A DNA stretch of 64,000 nt from Hydrogenophaga sp. (GTDB taxonomy: Bacteria > Pseudomonadota > Gammaproteobacteria > Burkholderiales > Burkholderiaceae_C): the NCBI RefSeq assembly GCF_019635465.1, contig NZ_JAHBZK010000019.1, positions 1 to 64,000 of the forward strand, read 5' to 3'. The position numbers were made by a program, and so were the translations under genes. The notes below the pieces were generated by a model, which was not told where the DNA came from, made no database searches, and saw only the letters and a list, made by a program, of their open reading frames with translations. The number at the start of each line of letters is the position of its first letter. Positions within the stretch are counted from its first letter, which is position 1. Of this stretch, positions 1 through 9,400 are shown piece by piece.

Positions 1-303
1 AACAGGTGCCGGAGCGGGTGCCGGAGCAGGTGCCGGAGCAGGTGCCGGAGCAGGTGCCGGAGCAGGTGCGGTCGTGCTCGAGGTCCACCAAGCTGGCGGC
101 TTCCAGTTGGGGAACAGACGCTTGCGCTCGGCCTCGTCCATCTCAAGTATGTTGGCCGGGTATTCGGTCGTGCTGTCCAGCATGGCCGTATCGCCACCGC
201 CACCACCGCCGCCACAGGCGGTCAGGGAAACGCACGCAAACGCAGCCAGGAGCAAGGCCCTGGCGCTGGGTGTGCTGAAATCTGTAATCAATTCGGTTTG
301 CAT
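1..303 (-). CDS. Putative lipoprotein with Ala-Pro repeat tail (truncated by window edge)
   Basis: Reading leftwards from an ATG at 303-301, the frame stays open for 101 codons to the window edge, so the C-terminus is missing. Residues 1-30 form a signal peptide with a hydrophobic core (ALLLAAFACVSL) and a lipobox ending LTAC. Six glycines follow the Cys, a typical spacer after a lipidated Cys, so I infer an outer- or inner-membrane lipoprotein. A charged stretch with EMDEAERKR and WKPPAWW leads into a run of Ala-Pro dipeptides encoded by a 12-bp tandem repeat. The function is unknown because the main domain lies outside the window. The head-to-tail beta-helix gene at 810-2210 is about 500 bp upstream on the same strand. 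Confidence is good that this is coding (signal peptide, lipobox, regular repeat) but not about its role. Confidence 0.72.
   Translation of the reverse strand, partial: MQTELITDFSTPSARALLLAAFACVSLTACGGGGGGGDTAMLDSTTEYPANILEMDEAERKRLFPNWKPPAWWTSSTTAPAPAPAPAPAPAPAPAPAPAPV
5..64. repeat. Five tandem 12-bp repeats (GGTGCCGGAGCA)
   Basis: Five consecutive near-identical copies of GGTGCCGGAGCA; the first differs only in its last base, and a partial sixth follows. On the minus strand each unit encodes Pro-Ala-Pro-Ala of the lipoprotein. Such in-frame 12-bp repeats can change copy number by slippage without breaking the frame. The array may continue past the left edge only slightly, since position 1-4 already diverges. 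Confidence 0.85.
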
Positions 304-809
304 GGCGGGGCGGGTGACAACTTAAATTAAATGGCCTTGTCGGATAAATTCGGTGAAATCCGAAAAAGGTACTATTTCTGATGCGGGGGAGGCCTTTTCG
401 GCGTGATGCAATTCACGGGTGTTTGGCCTTCCTTTGCGATCTCGGCAGGACTGTGGCGGAATTTAAGGGCCGCAAAAGCGTGAAAAGCGGCACGGATGAC
501 AGGCAGTTTGAAAACCAGGATGTGCGGAATTCCACGGTCGCGAGCGGTGGATTCCCACCGATCGACGGCAAATTGATTACGAATTGACACAAAACGCCCC
601 GACCCCCATCCTGGAAATGGGTGTGCAATGGCTGTGGAGACAGGCGGTCGCCTGGGCGGCGTCAGCGGAAGAAATTCGCTGAATGCACTGCGAAAGGATT
701 ATTGACCAGGCATTTCCATTTCCCGGTGGCGGCGCGGTAAGGAAATGAAAGTTTCATTCCGGAGGAATTGGTCATTTGTCGCTGATCGTATTGAAGGGGT
801 GTCTAATTG
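304..809. other. 506-bp non-coding gap upstream of the lipoprotein gene
   Basis: No convincing gene: the short open frames here overlap on both strands and lack recognisable features. The stretch is visibly more A/T-rich than the flanking genes, especially 320-380 and 690-830. It contains the 5' region of the lipoprotein gene (minus) and the 3' side of the beta-helix gene (minus). Regulatory function is likely, but I cannot assign a promoter with confidence. Confidence 0.5.
741..759. other. Imperfect palindrome GGAA(A)TGAAA-G-TTTCATTCC
   Basis: The arms pair over nine bases with one bulged A and a one-base centre. It lies about 50 bp beyond the stop codon of the minus-strand beta-helix gene, so it could be a weak terminator for that gene, although no T-tract follows. 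It could equally be an operator for the lipoprotein gene. The short loop argues for a protein-binding site rather than an RNA hairpin. Confidence 0.3.
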
Positions 810-2210
810 TTAATCCCGGAAATCAATTGCGCCCGGCGACGAGGCGGCAGGGCGCTGGCGTCCCTTGAAATCGGTCGCCACTTGGCTGGGCACGGCGGTG
901 CTTGAGGTCGGCCGCCAGCGCAGCCGGTCCGCATCGACCGTGGCCAAAACAGCGGCCAGTGGAACGTCGTGCTCGCTTTGCACGTTGCTTGCGTCGCGCA
1001 GATATGGGCCGTTCTCGATCAGGTTGGCGGCCGACCTCGCGCTGGAGCCGTCGCGCGCGCTGATGCCCCCGGTGTTGATCAGCGTGTTGTGCACGAGGTT
1101 GATGTCGAGGGCGTGGTTCAGGTCGAGCCCGCTGTCGTTGCAATGCGCAACGATGTTGTTGGCGGCGAGGCCGAGGCGATGCTCGTGCTCGCGACAGCCG
1201 TCACGACGGCATGCGGCGGCGCCGGTGCGGCCACCTCCGAACGAGATGCCCACGCGCACGCCGGGTTGCGAGATGTCCCTTGGCGTGCAGACGACGAGGT
1301 TGCGCTCGATGCGCGCGCCCTCGCTGCCTCCCTTGACAAACAGGCCGTAGGAGACGCCATTGCCGGCTTGCTTGACGAAGTTGCCAACGAGGTTGTCCTC
1401 GATCACCCAGGCGTCAGCGCCGACCAGATCGAACATGACCACCGGGTTGGCTGTGACGCGGGGGCGGTCGTTGACCAGGGTGTTGTGCGCCAGCAGACCG
1501 TGATCGGGCCACACGCCTTGGTGGCCGTTGACCTTCACGGCAGCATTGAAATTGCGCAGTGCGTTGTTGCGAATCACCGTGTGATGCGCATCGCCCACCA
1601 CATGAAAGGCGTGCTCGCAGTCGTCGTCGCGTGCGCATGTGCCTTCGATTTGCAGGTTCTCGAACACCCAGTGGGGTTTGTCCACCAATACGCCCTCGAC
1701 CTGCTTGAAGGCCAGCCACGCAGTGCCTGGCTGCTGCGCGCGAAGGGTGATGGGCTCGCGAGCTGTCCCACCATGGCCGAGGCGCAGCGTGGTGTCAAAG
1801 GCGTAGCGCCCGGGCGCTATCTCGATCGTCGCGCCCGCCTGGGCTTCCCGCAAAGCCTGCGCCAAGGCGATCTCGGAGACGACCAGTCGATGCTCGCCTG
1901 TGGCATGGATCGGGGGCAGGGCCTGGGGTTGTTGACCCTTGCCCAATGCCGGCAGGCTCTCGGCCGGCGGGTCTCGTTCAATCTGGCGCTGCCACCAATG
2001 AAGGACGGGTACCGCTGCCAATTCCAGCGAGGGATGGCCCTGCAGGCGCCTGAGCGCGTGGCGGACCAGATCGCGTTGACCGTGCCCCGTCGCAGTTTGC
2101 ACAAGATGCTGTCCCCTTTCGCTTGAGAACAGCCAAATTCCGACGCCCAGGCCCAACATCAGAAGCCCCACCAGCGTGTACTTCAACCAACGCAACAGGA
2201 AATACTTCAT
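810..2210 (-). CDS. Membrane-anchored right-handed parallel beta-helix protein
   Basis: 466 aa. Residues about 9-29 form one hydrophobic segment after a short basic N-terminus, so the protein is probably tethered to the inner membrane with its bulk in the periplasm. From about residue 110 the sequence resembles chondroitinase-B/PL6-like beta-helix proteins: a GATIEIAPGRY-type opening is followed by repeated N-N/N-T turns (RNNALRNF, HNTLVND, EDNLVGNF, ERNLVVC, ANNIVAHC, HNTLINT) typical of PbH1 coils. Several Cys residues (CARDDDCEH, CRRDGC) suggest disulfides. Members of this fold bind or cleave acidic polysaccharides; the substrate is not predictable here. A GAGGTG Shine-Dalgarno at 2221-2216 supports the start. 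It is divergent from UDP-glucose dehydrogenase, which makes the uronic acid precursor of such polymers, so an exopolysaccharide link is plausible but inferred. Confidence 0.75.
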   Translation of the reverse strand: MKYFLLRWLKYTLVGLLMLGLGVGIWLFSSERGQHLVQTATGHGQRDLVRHALRRLQGHPSLELAAVPVLHWWQRQIERDPPAESLPALGKGQQPQALPPIHATGEHRLVVSEIALAQALREAQAGATIEIAPGRYAFDTTLRLGHGGTAREPITLRAQQPGTAWLAFKQVEGVLVDKPHWVFENLQIEGTCARDDDCEHAFHVVGDAHHTVIRNNALRNFNAAVKVNGHQGVWPDHGLLAHNTLVNDRPRVTANPVVMFDLVGADAWVIEDNLVGNFVKQAGNGVSYGLFVKGGSEGARIERNLVVCTPRDISQPGVRVGISFGGGRTGAAACRRDGCREHEHRLGLAANNIVAHCNDSGLDLNHALDINLVHNTLINTGGISARDGSSARSAANLIENGPYLRDASNVQSEHDVPLAAVLATVDADRLRWRPTSSTAVPSQVATDFKGRQRPAASSPGAIDFRD

Positions 2211-2304
2211 ACCCGCACCTCGTTTCTAGGCCGAAAGTGTCACAACGCGCCGCTATCATGCGTCGTCCCCGCGGGAGAGGGATGACACACAGGAAACACG
2301 GCAC
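2211..2304. promoter_or_regulatory. Divergent intergenic region between beta-helix gene and ugd
   Basis: This 94-bp spacer must hold the promoter for the minus-strand beta-helix gene and probably one for ugd. A TATCAT hexamer at 2254-2259 is a possible -10 element for ugd, without a clear -35. An AGGAAA ribosome-binding site at 2291-2296 sits 8 bases before the ugd ATG. For the other direction, GAGGTG at 2221-2216 is the ribosome-binding site. Confidence 0.4.
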
Positions 2305-3627
2305 ATGAAAGTCACGGTGGTGGGAACGGGGTACGTGGGGCTGGTGAGCGGCGCTTGCCTGGCTGAGGTTGGCAACGATGTGCTCTGCCTCGACGTCAAT
2401 CCGGAGAAGATCCGCATTCTGGAATCGGGCGGCATTCCGATCTACGAGCCCGGATTGAAGGAGATGGTGGCCCGCAACGTGGCCGCGGGCCGTTTGCACT
2501 TCACCACCGATGTGTCCCGAGCGGTCAACCACGGCACCATCCAGTTCATCGCGGTGGGCACCCCTCCCGATGAAGACGGATCGGCAGACATGCAGTACGT
2601 CCTCGCGGCCGCGCGCAGCATTGGACGTCTGATGACCGACTACAAGGTGGTGGTCGACAAGAGCACCGTGCCTGTGGGCACGGCGGACAAGGTGCAGGCG
2701 GCCATTGCCGAGGAGTTGGCCAAGCGCGGTGTGAACACGCCTTTCGGGGTGGTGTCAAACCCCGAGTTCCTGAAGGAAGGCGCCGCCGTCGACGACTTCA
2801 TGAAGCCCGATCGCATCATTGTGGGCGGCAGCGACGAGCAAGCCATTTTCCTGATGCGTGCGCTCTATGCACCGTTCCAGCGAAACCACGAGCGCCTGCT
2901 CGTGACCGACGTGCGCAGCGCCGAGCTCATCAAGTACGCGGCCAACGCCATGCTGGCGACTCGCATCAGCTTCATGAACGAGCTGGCCAATCTGGCTGAA
3001 AAGCTGGGTGCCGACATTGAAATGGTTCGCCAAGGCATCGGTTCGGACCCGCGGATCGGCTATCACTTTCTGTACCCGGGCGCGGGCTACGGTGGATCTT
3101 GCTTCCCCAAGGACGTCAAGGCGCTCATCCACACCGCCGCCACCGATGGTGGCCTGGATCTTCAGGTTCTCAAGGCGGTGGAAGCCGCCAATGACGCGCA
3201 GAAGCAAGTGCTGGTTCGCAAGGTCAAAACCCGGTTTGGCAACGATCTGAAGGGTCGGCATTTCGCGCTTTGGGGTTTGGCCTTCAAGCCGAACACCGAC
3301 GACATGCGCGAGGCCCCGAGCTTGACCTTCATCGACGAGGTGCTGGCTGCAGGCGCCACGGTCAGCGCCTATGACCCCGCCGCCATGGAAGAAGCACGGC
3401 GCGTGATCGGCGATGAGCCTCGCGTGCGCTATGCGGGCAGCCCCGCCGAAGCGCTTGAGGGCGCAGATGCGTTGATCGTGGTGACCGAGTGGAAGGAGTT
3501 CCGCAGTCCCGACTTCGAGCTCATCAAGCAAAAGCTCAAACAGCCGCTGATCATCGACGGGCGCAATCTGTACGACCCCATGTTCGTGCGCCGCATGGGA
3601 TTTGACTACCTGCCCATCGGTCGCTGA
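2305..3627 (+). CDS. ugd: UDP-glucose 6-dehydrogenase
   Basis: 440 aa, a normal length for the family. It oxidises UDP-glucose to UDP-glucuronate with two NAD+ in the cytoplasm. The N-terminal NAD-binding motif GTGYVGL is at residues 7-13. The catalytic Cys is Cys266 in [10 protein letters not shown], and the central helix region contains the conserved [17 protein letters not shown]. The C-terminal UDP-binding domain includes [21 protein letters not shown] 8 bases upstream supports the ATG. It is followed after 30 bp by the cupin-like gene with its own strong ribosome-binding site, so the two may be co-transcribed. The enzyme normally serves capsule, exopolysaccharide or lipid A modification. 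It could supply glucuronate for a glycosylated metabolite, but no glycosyltransferase is in the window, so it is more likely flanking polysaccharide metabolism. Confidence 0.96.
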   Translation: MKVTVVGTGYVGLVSGACLAEVGNDVLCLDVNPEKIRILESGGIPIYEPGLKEMVARNVAAGRLHFTTDVSRAVNHGTIQFIAVGTPPDEDGSADMQYVLAAARSIGRLMTDYKVVVDKSTVPVGTADKVQAAIAEELAKRGVNTPFGVVSNPEFLKEGAAVDDFMKPDRIIVGGSDEQAIFLMRALYAPFQRNHERLLVTDVRSAELIKYAANAMLATRISFMNELANLAEKLGADIEMVRQGIGSDPRIGYHFLYPGAGYGGSCFPKDVKALIHTAATDGGLDLQVLKAVEAANDAQKQVLVRKVKTRFGNDLKGRHFALWGLAFKPNTDDMREAPSLTFIDEVLAAGATVSAYDPAAMEEARRVIGDEPRVRYAGSPAEALEGADALIVVTEWKEFRSPDFELIKQKLKQPLIIDGRNLYDPMFVRRMGFDYLPIGR

Positions 3628-3644
3628 CCGACTGACCTTGCCCC

Positions 3645-3650
3645 AAGGAG
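3645..3650 (+). promoter_or_regulatory. Shine-Dalgarno AAGGAG for the cupin-like gene
   Basis: AAGGAG lies 7 bases before the ATG at 3658 and fixes that start. It is stronger than the ribosome-binding sites of most neighbouring genes. Confidence 0.75.
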
Positions 3651-3657
3651 ATCGGAA

Positions 3658-4521
3658 ATGTTGTCCTGCTTTGGTGAAGGCGTCGACGCCCAACTGCTTG
3701 ACCGAAAACCGTTTCGGTTCGACCACCGGCTCATGGGACACCCCTCGCTCTCCATCGAGAACCTGGCCCGTGTGATTCCCCGCCTGCCGGCATCGCAGGT
3801 GATGTACTCGACCCGGATGCTCTCGACCTCGGACAACTTCGAGAAGACCTTCCGTCAGCGGCCGCTGGACCGCAGCATCGAAGAGACCATCGAGACGCTG
3901 CGCACGTCCGACTCGTACATCATGGTCAGCTCGCCCCAGACCGATGAGTCATTGCGCGATCTCTATGAATCGCTGATTGGCGACGTCGAGGCGCTGATGC
4001 ATGAACGTGGCATCGCAGGCAAGGCGGTCACGCCCAAGCTGTACCTGTTCCTTGCGTCCCCCAACAGCGTCACGCCGTTTCACATCGATCGCTACTCGAC
4101 CTTCCTCTTGCAGTTTCGCGGCAGCAAGCAGGTCACGGTGTCCATGCCCTTTGACGATCGCGTGGTCACTCAGGAGAACTGCGAGAACTACGTCGCGTAT
4201 GTGAACACCCAGTTGCCCTGGCGCCCTGAGCTCGATGCCTATTCGACGTGCTTTGACTTCGCACCCGGGCAGGCGCTGCACATTCCGTTTGTGGCCGGGC
4301 ATCACGTGCGCAATGGCGCCGAAGACGTGTCGATTTCGATGTCGATCATCTTCAACACGCCCGAAACCATGATGTGGCGCGAGGCGCTCAACTTCAATCA
4401 GCGTGCGCGCAAGTGGTTTGGGCGCATGGGCTACCGGCCGGCACCGGTGGGTGAGGGCGGTGTTCGCGATGGTTTGAAAGCGGGTGCCTGGCGCGCATAC
4501 GCCCGCGTGCGCTCCTATTGA
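3658..4521 (+). CDS. Cupin/JmjC-like putative Fe(II)/2-oxoglutarate oxygenase
   Basis: 287 aa. The core looks like a JmjC/cupin_8-type jelly roll: TPFHIDRYSTFLLQFRG carries the H-x-D pair (His142, Asp144), and PGQALHIPFVAGHHV downstream supplies the distal His (His208, His215 or His216). FHID followed by a FRGSK-type strand is typical of cupin-like hydroxylases that coordinate Fe(II). The substrate is unknown; relatives hydroxylate amino-acid side chains in proteins or act on small molecules. It lies between ugd and the PPTase gene, which is convergent with it at a distance of 39 bp. It may hydroxylate the PKS/NRPS product, but nothing in the sequence proves this, and it could equally belong with ugd. 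The only odd feature is a basic, aromatic C-terminal tail (residues about 250-287). Confidence 0.68.
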   Translation: MLSCFGEGVDAQLLDRKPFRFDHRLMGHPSLSIENLARVIPRLPASQVMYSTRMLSTSDNFEKTFRQRPLDRSIEETIETLRTSDSYIMVSSPQTDESLRDLYESLIGDVEALMHERGIAGKAVTPKLYLFLASPNSVTPFHIDRYSTFLLQFRGSKQVTVSMPFDDRVVTQENCENYVAYVNTQLPWRPELDAYSTCFDFAPGQALHIPFVAGHHVRNGAEDVSISMSIIFNTPETMMWREALNFNQRARKWFGRMGYRPAPVGEGGVRDGLKAGAWRAYARVRSY

Positions 4522-4560
4522 CCGCACTGGATCGCGCCCACCAGCGCAGCCGCATTGGCA

Positions 4561-5259
4561 CTACATCGCCAGGTGGGTACTGACCGGATCGAGCCAGGCC
4601 ACAGCCGCCTGGGCCTGCACGTGATTCGGTAGCGACAGGCTGCGCACAAGCACCTGGCACTCCTCGTCAGCGACGGCTATGCGTGTGCGGACCTCGGCCG
4701 TGTTGGTGCCGGCTTCGAAGACATGGGGTTCGATGGACAAGCCGCTGCCGAGGGCTTTCAGACAGGCTTCCTTGCGGCTCCAGCATCGATAGAAGGTGAC
4801 CATGCGCGCGTCGGCCGGGGTGGCCAGGAGCGAGTTGAACTCCGTCTGCGAGAAGTTTTGCCGCGCCAAAGTCAGCAAGTCATCCAGAGGGCGCTCGACC
4901 TCTATGTCCACCCCGACGGGCGTCTCTGCGCCGATGCCCAGCAGGGCCCATCGGCCGCTGTGGCTCAGGTTGAATGGCGGCGCTCCCGGGCTCGTCAGCA
5001 CAGGCTTTCCGTGCGCGCCTTCTGCAAACTGCAATGACTCGGGTGGGCATTCCAGGTGGCGCCCGAGCAGCTCGCGCAAAGCCTGGTGACTTCGGCGATA
5101 GCGGTGCGCATCTCTCGGGAAATGAAACCTGGCCGCCCGGGCGCGCTCTTGCGGGGACAGCCACCTGTCATCAGCACCTTCTGCCGGAGGGTCGCCCAGA
5201 TCGATCAGCCACAGGTCGACGTTGCCAGGGCAATCGACCTTCAAGGCGCCACTGGTCAA
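4561..5259 (-). CDS. Sfp-type 4'-phosphopantetheinyl transferase
   Basis: 232 aa. It transfers phosphopantetheine from CoA to the Ser of carrier domains, converting apo-ACP/PCP to the holo form. The family motifs are all present: GKP (84-86), NLSHS (97-101), GVDIE (116-120, metal-binding Asp118 and Glu120) and the WSRKEACLKALG helix (160-171). The length and motif spacing fit the broad-specificity Sfp/HetI class rather than AcpS. The only conventional initiation codon in range is TTG at 5259-5257; a TAG closes the frame 13 codons upstream, so the start is reasonably bounded, although ATT starts cannot be excluded. It is transcribed away from the assembly-line operon and shares the 410-bp intergenic region with it. 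The eleven carrier domains visible in this window are the obvious clients. Confidence 0.93.
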   Translation of the reverse strand: MTSGALKVDCPGNVDLWLIDLGDPPAEGADDRWLSPQERARAARFHFPRDAHRYRRSHQALRELLGRHLECPPESLQFAEGAHGKPVLTSPGAPPFNLSHSGRWALLGIGAETPVGVDIEVERPLDDLLTLARQNFSQTEFNSLLATPADARMVTFYRCWSRKEACLKALGSGLSIEPHVFEAGTNTAEVRTRIAVADEECQVLVRSLSLPNHVQAQAAVAWLDPVSTHLAM

Positions 5260-5669
5260 CCTGTCAATGGGGTCGGGGGTATCGGTAATATTTCCTACCT
5301 ATTGCCTGGTTTCGCGTGTCCAATGCCAGCGGTCATCGGCTTTCTCTGGTGGATTGGCTCTTCGCAGGGTGCCGAAACGCGGTAGATGCGGGAGACATTG
5401 TGAGGGATCCGCACGCTATCGGTGCCTCAGCGCTGTTTCGCTTGCGACCCCGTGATGAATGGCACTCGGGAAGGCCCGGGCGGAGCGGGATCGGATGATA
5501 CGTTCGGTAACATGTCGTCCTGAAAAGCCATACCTTCACGCTACACGCGTTGGGAGTGGTTGGCCGGGGCCGATAGTGCAATTGTGGAGTTCAGGGACGC
5601 GCCAATGGAGGGTGACATGGTGGTTTGTGGCACTGGCGCGGTGGTCGCAGTGTGTGGGAGGCTGGCGCC
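5260..5669. promoter_or_regulatory. Divergent control region between PPTase gene and the PKS/NRPS operon
   Basis: This 410-bp gap is the only sizeable non-coding stretch before the 53-kb plus-strand operon, so the main biosynthetic promoter should lie here. A weak sigma-70-like pair is TTGGGA (5550-5555) with GATAGT (5572-5577), spacer 16 bp. I regard it as a candidate only. Overlapping short open frames here show no recognisable protein. No regulator gene is encoded next to the operon within the window. Confidence 0.45.
5656..5661 (+). promoter_or_regulatory. Shine-Dalgarno GGGAGG for the type II thioesterase
   Basis: GGGAGG sits 8 bases before the ATG at 5670. It favours that start over the in-frame ATG at 5625, which would add 15 residues unlike thioesterase N-termini. 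Confidence 0.7.
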
Positions 5670-6446
5670 ATGAGCAACAGCTGGTTGCTGCGTTTCGTTC
5701 CGCGTCATTCACCTCGGATGAGGCTGTTTTGCTTCACGCATGCGGGCGCCAGCGCCGGGGTGTTTCGTCCCTGGTGTCAGGATCTGCCAGAGTCCATCGA
5801 ACTGGTGGCCATTCAGTTGCCTGGGCGCGCCAATCGCCTCAATGAAGCGCCGCTCAGGCGCATGGCCGATCTGGTGGCAGGGGTGGTGCAGTCGCTCGGT
5901 GGGCAGTTGGGTCTGCCCTATGCGTTCTTTGGCCACAGCATGGGCGCCGTGCTGGCCAGCGAAGTGGCGCGGCGACTGCGCGACATGGGCGAACGCGCGC
6001 CGGTGCACCTGTTCGTCTCGGGCCGACGTCCACCACATTGGCCCAACCCCGATCCGCTGTTGCACGTGCTCGACGACGCAGGGTTTGTCAGCGAGGTTCA
6101 ACGCCGCTACGGCGGCATTCCGCCCGAGGTCGCAGTGCACGAGGACCTGATGGCCCTGTTGCTGCCTGCTTTACGTGCCGACATCGAGGCGCTGGAGACG
6201 CATCTGCCGCCGTTGGGCCGCGAGCCGCTGGCGTGCCCTGTCACCGTATACGGCGGCGCGGACGACCCGCTCACTCCCCTTGATCACTTGCACGCCTGGC
6301 GTGAAGACGCGGGCGGCAGCTTCCGTGTGCGGGTGTGGCCCGGTGACCACTTCTACCTGCAGGCGCAACGCAGCCCGTTGCTGGCCGACCTGGCCGACAG
6401 TCTGTTGCCCACTCTGGTCGGCACGGCTCGCGAGGCCGTGGGATGA
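5670..6446 (+). CDS. Type II thioesterase (external editing thioesterase)
   Basis: 258 aa alpha/beta-hydrolase of the GrsT/RifR class. It hydrolyses aberrant acyl groups from stalled carrier domains and usually does not release the product. Ser90 is in the elbow GHSMGA, Asp198 in the GGADDPLTP loop and His227 in GDHFYL: a complete catalytic triad. The N-terminal FTHAGASAGVFRPW and LPGRANR motifs are diagnostic for this class. It is the first gene of the plus-strand operon. Its TGA overlaps the ATG of the first PKS gene (ATGA at 6443-6446), implying translational coupling. Because no integrated thioesterase exists in the assembly line, a role in release cannot be excluded, but editing is the family norm. 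Confidence 0.93.
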   Translation: MSNSWLLRFVPRHSPRMRLFCFTHAGASAGVFRPWCQDLPESIELVAIQLPGRANRLNEAPLRRMADLVAGVVQSLGGQLGLPYAFFGHSMGAVLASEVARRLRDMGERAPVHLFVSGRRPPHWPNPDPLLHVLDDAGFVSEVQRRYGGIPPEVAVHEDLMALLLPALRADIEALETHLPPLGREPLACPVTVYGGADDPLTPLDHLHAWREDAGGSFRVRVWPGDHFYLQAQRSPLLADLADSLLPTLVGTAREAVG

Positions 6447-9400
6447 GCGGGATGCCGGACAACGCAGTGGCCATTGTGGGCATCGGCTGCCGATGGCCCG
6501 GCGCGGCGCACGGTCCGGCGGATTTTTGGCAAATGCTGTGCGACGGCAAGGACGCCATCGCCGAGATTCCCCCGGATCGCATCGACCTGGGGCGCTACTT
6601 CGATCCGAGGCCTGCCACGCCCGGGCGCATGATGACGCGCTGGGGTGGCTTTCTCGACGCGATCCAGACGTTCGATGCCGACTTCTTCGGCATTTCGCCG
6701 CGTGAGGCTGAGCGCATGGACCCGCAGCAGCGACTGCTGCTGGAGACCGCCTGGGAGGCCCTGGAGGACGCGGGCTTCGATGCCTCTTCGCTCGAGGGAT
6801 CGCAGACCGGCGTCTTCGTGGGCCAATGGTTGAGCGATTTTGAGGCCAGGTTGTTCGCCGACCCCGAGGCGGTCGATTTCCTCATGACCACTGGCAGCGG
6901 TCGCTATGCAAGTTCGGGTCGCCTGTCTTACCTGCTTGGGCTGCGAGGTCCCAGTCTCACGCTGGATACGGCCTGTTCGTCCTCGCTGGCGGCGGTGCAT
7001 CTGGCTGCGCGCAGCGTGCGCAGCGGCGAGAGCGATCTGGCCATCGCCGGTGGCGTGAACATCATCCTGCAGCCCCACATCAGCGTTGCGTACTCACAGA
7101 GCCGCATGATGGCGCCCGATGGCCGCTGCAAGTTTGGCGATGCACGCGGCGACGGCTATGTGCGCAGCGAAGGCGCCGGTGTGGTGGTGCTCAAGCCACT
7201 GGCGCGTGCGCTTGCCGACGGTGACCGTATCTATGCGCTCGTGCGCGGTAGCGCGCTCAACAACGATGGCCGCAGCAGCGGGTCCATGGGGACACCCAGC
7301 CAGGCCGGACAGGAAGCATTGCTGCGCAGCGCCTGTGCCGATGCCGGCGTGGCGCCTGCGGCGATCGACTACGTGGAAGCGCATGGCACAGGCACGCGCG
7401 CGGGCGACCCGGTGGAACTGGGCGCGATCGGCACCGTGCTGGGTGAAGCGCGCGAACGCGGGCGACCGGTGCACGTGGGCTCGGTCAAGACCAACATCGG
7501 CCACACCGAAGGTGCGGCGGGGGTCGCCGGGCTGATCAAGGCGGCGTTGGCACTGCACCATGAGCGCATACCGCAGAGCCTTCATTGCCAACAACCGAAC
7601 CCCGCCATCGACTGGGATGGCCTGGGCGTGGCGATCGCCCGCGAGGCCATGACGTGGCCACGCGGGGATCATCCGCGCCGCGCCGGCGTGAGCGCCTTCG
7701 GCATCGCCGGCACGAACGCCCATGTGGTGCTGGAAGAAGCGCCTGAGCCTCAGCCGAGAGCCTCAGAGGTGCCCAATCAACGGCCGTCGCTCCTGGTGTT
7801 GTCCGCGCGTGATGCGGCCGCGTTGCGTGAGCTGGCCGGACGCTTTGCCCTGTTGCTGGAGCGTGGCGCGCACCTGACCGACGTCTGCCACAGTGCGGCG
7901 CGTCGCCGCACGCACCATGAACATCGGGCAGCGTTTGTAGCCCACGACGCCATGGGCATGGCTGAGGCCTTGCGTCAGTACGCCGACGGTGGTCCGGCAG
8001 CAGCGCAAGGCCGGGCAGTGCCGGGCCAGGCCCCGCGGCTGGCCTTTGTATGCCCGGGGCAAGGTGCGCAATGGCCAGGCATGGCACGCGGCCTGATGGC
8101 CAGCGAGCCGGTTTTCATGGATGAGCTGCTGCGCTGTGATGAAGCGGCGCGTCCGTGGATGGAGGCCTCTATCGTTGCGCAATTGGGCCTCGAGCCAGGT
8201 GATCCTGATTCTCTGCTCGACCGGATCGATGTGGTCCAGCCTGTGCTGGTGGCGTTGGCACTGGCCTATGCAGCGTTGTTGCGGGCTTGTGGCGTTCGCC
8301 CCGATGCGGTGGTTGGCCACAGCATGGGCGAAGTGGCGGCTGCGGCCATCGCTGGCGTGCTCTCGCGCGACGACGCCATGCGCATCATTTGTCGGCGCAG
8401 TGCGCTGATGAGCCGTACCAGCGGCCAGGGCGCCATGGCGCTGGTCGATTTGCCGATGTCGCAAGTCCAGCAACGCCTGGCAGGCCATGAGGCCGAGGTG
8501 TCGGTGGCCGTAAGCAACAGCCCGAGGTCTTGTGTGATTTCGGGGCAGGCCGAGGTGGTGAAGAGCCTGATTGCCGGCTGGTCGAGCGACAACGTGTTCT
8601 GTCGCCTGATCAACGTCGACGTAGCGTCGCACAGCCCTCAGATGGATCCGCTGGCACAGGCGTTGCGAGCTGAACTCGGCGACCTGAACGCGCGTGCGGT
8701 CGATGTGCCCTTGTTCTCGACCGTGCTCGCCCGGCAGGCGGAGCCGCATGAACTGGGGGCCGCCTATTGGGGCGACAACCTGCGGCAGCCGGTGCGCTTC
8801 GGGGCGACGGTCGAAGGCATGCTGGCCGAGGGCATTGCCGGCTTCATCGAGCTGGGCCCCCACCCCGTGTTGCTGCCCTCGATCGAACAGACCGCGCAAG
8901 CGGCCGACGTTGAGGTGATGGTGGCGGCGCCTGCGCGCCGCGGCGAACCCGATTTGACCGCCTGGCTCTCGACTGTGGGTGCTCTTCACTGCGCCGGTCA
9001 TCAGGTCAACTGGGCCCAGGTAGTGGCCCCTGGCGGGCGACTGACCGACCTGCCTGCCTATCCCTGGCAGCGCGAAAGACATTGGGTCGACGCTGCCGAA
9101 CTGGCGGCCTCTGGTGCGCCCGCCCATGGCCTGGCGGTGCCTGGTCATCACCCGGTTCTCGGCGCCGGCGTCGCGCTGGGTGGGACGCCCGCCGGAGCGC
9201 TGTGGGCGCTGTCCATCGATCCGGGCCGTGTACCCGCGTGGTTTGAGCACAGACTGCACGGCAGCCCGGTGCTGCCGGCATCGGCCTACCTTGAGCTGGC
9301 CTTTGCAGCGGCCGCCGCCTTGATACCGGGCGCCTCATTCGAGCTGGTCCGCCTGTCCTTTGATCGTGCATTGCACCTGCAGACCGATGCGGCCTGCAGC

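Noticed and set aside
5-64. Possible CRISPR array
   Set aside because: The repeats are 12 bp, directly abutting and without spacers, and they encode an Ala-Pro run.
6-278. A plus-strand frame with repeated PEQV
   Set aside because: It is the complement of the Ala-Pro repeat of the lipoprotein gene; only the minus strand gives a signal peptide and lipobox.
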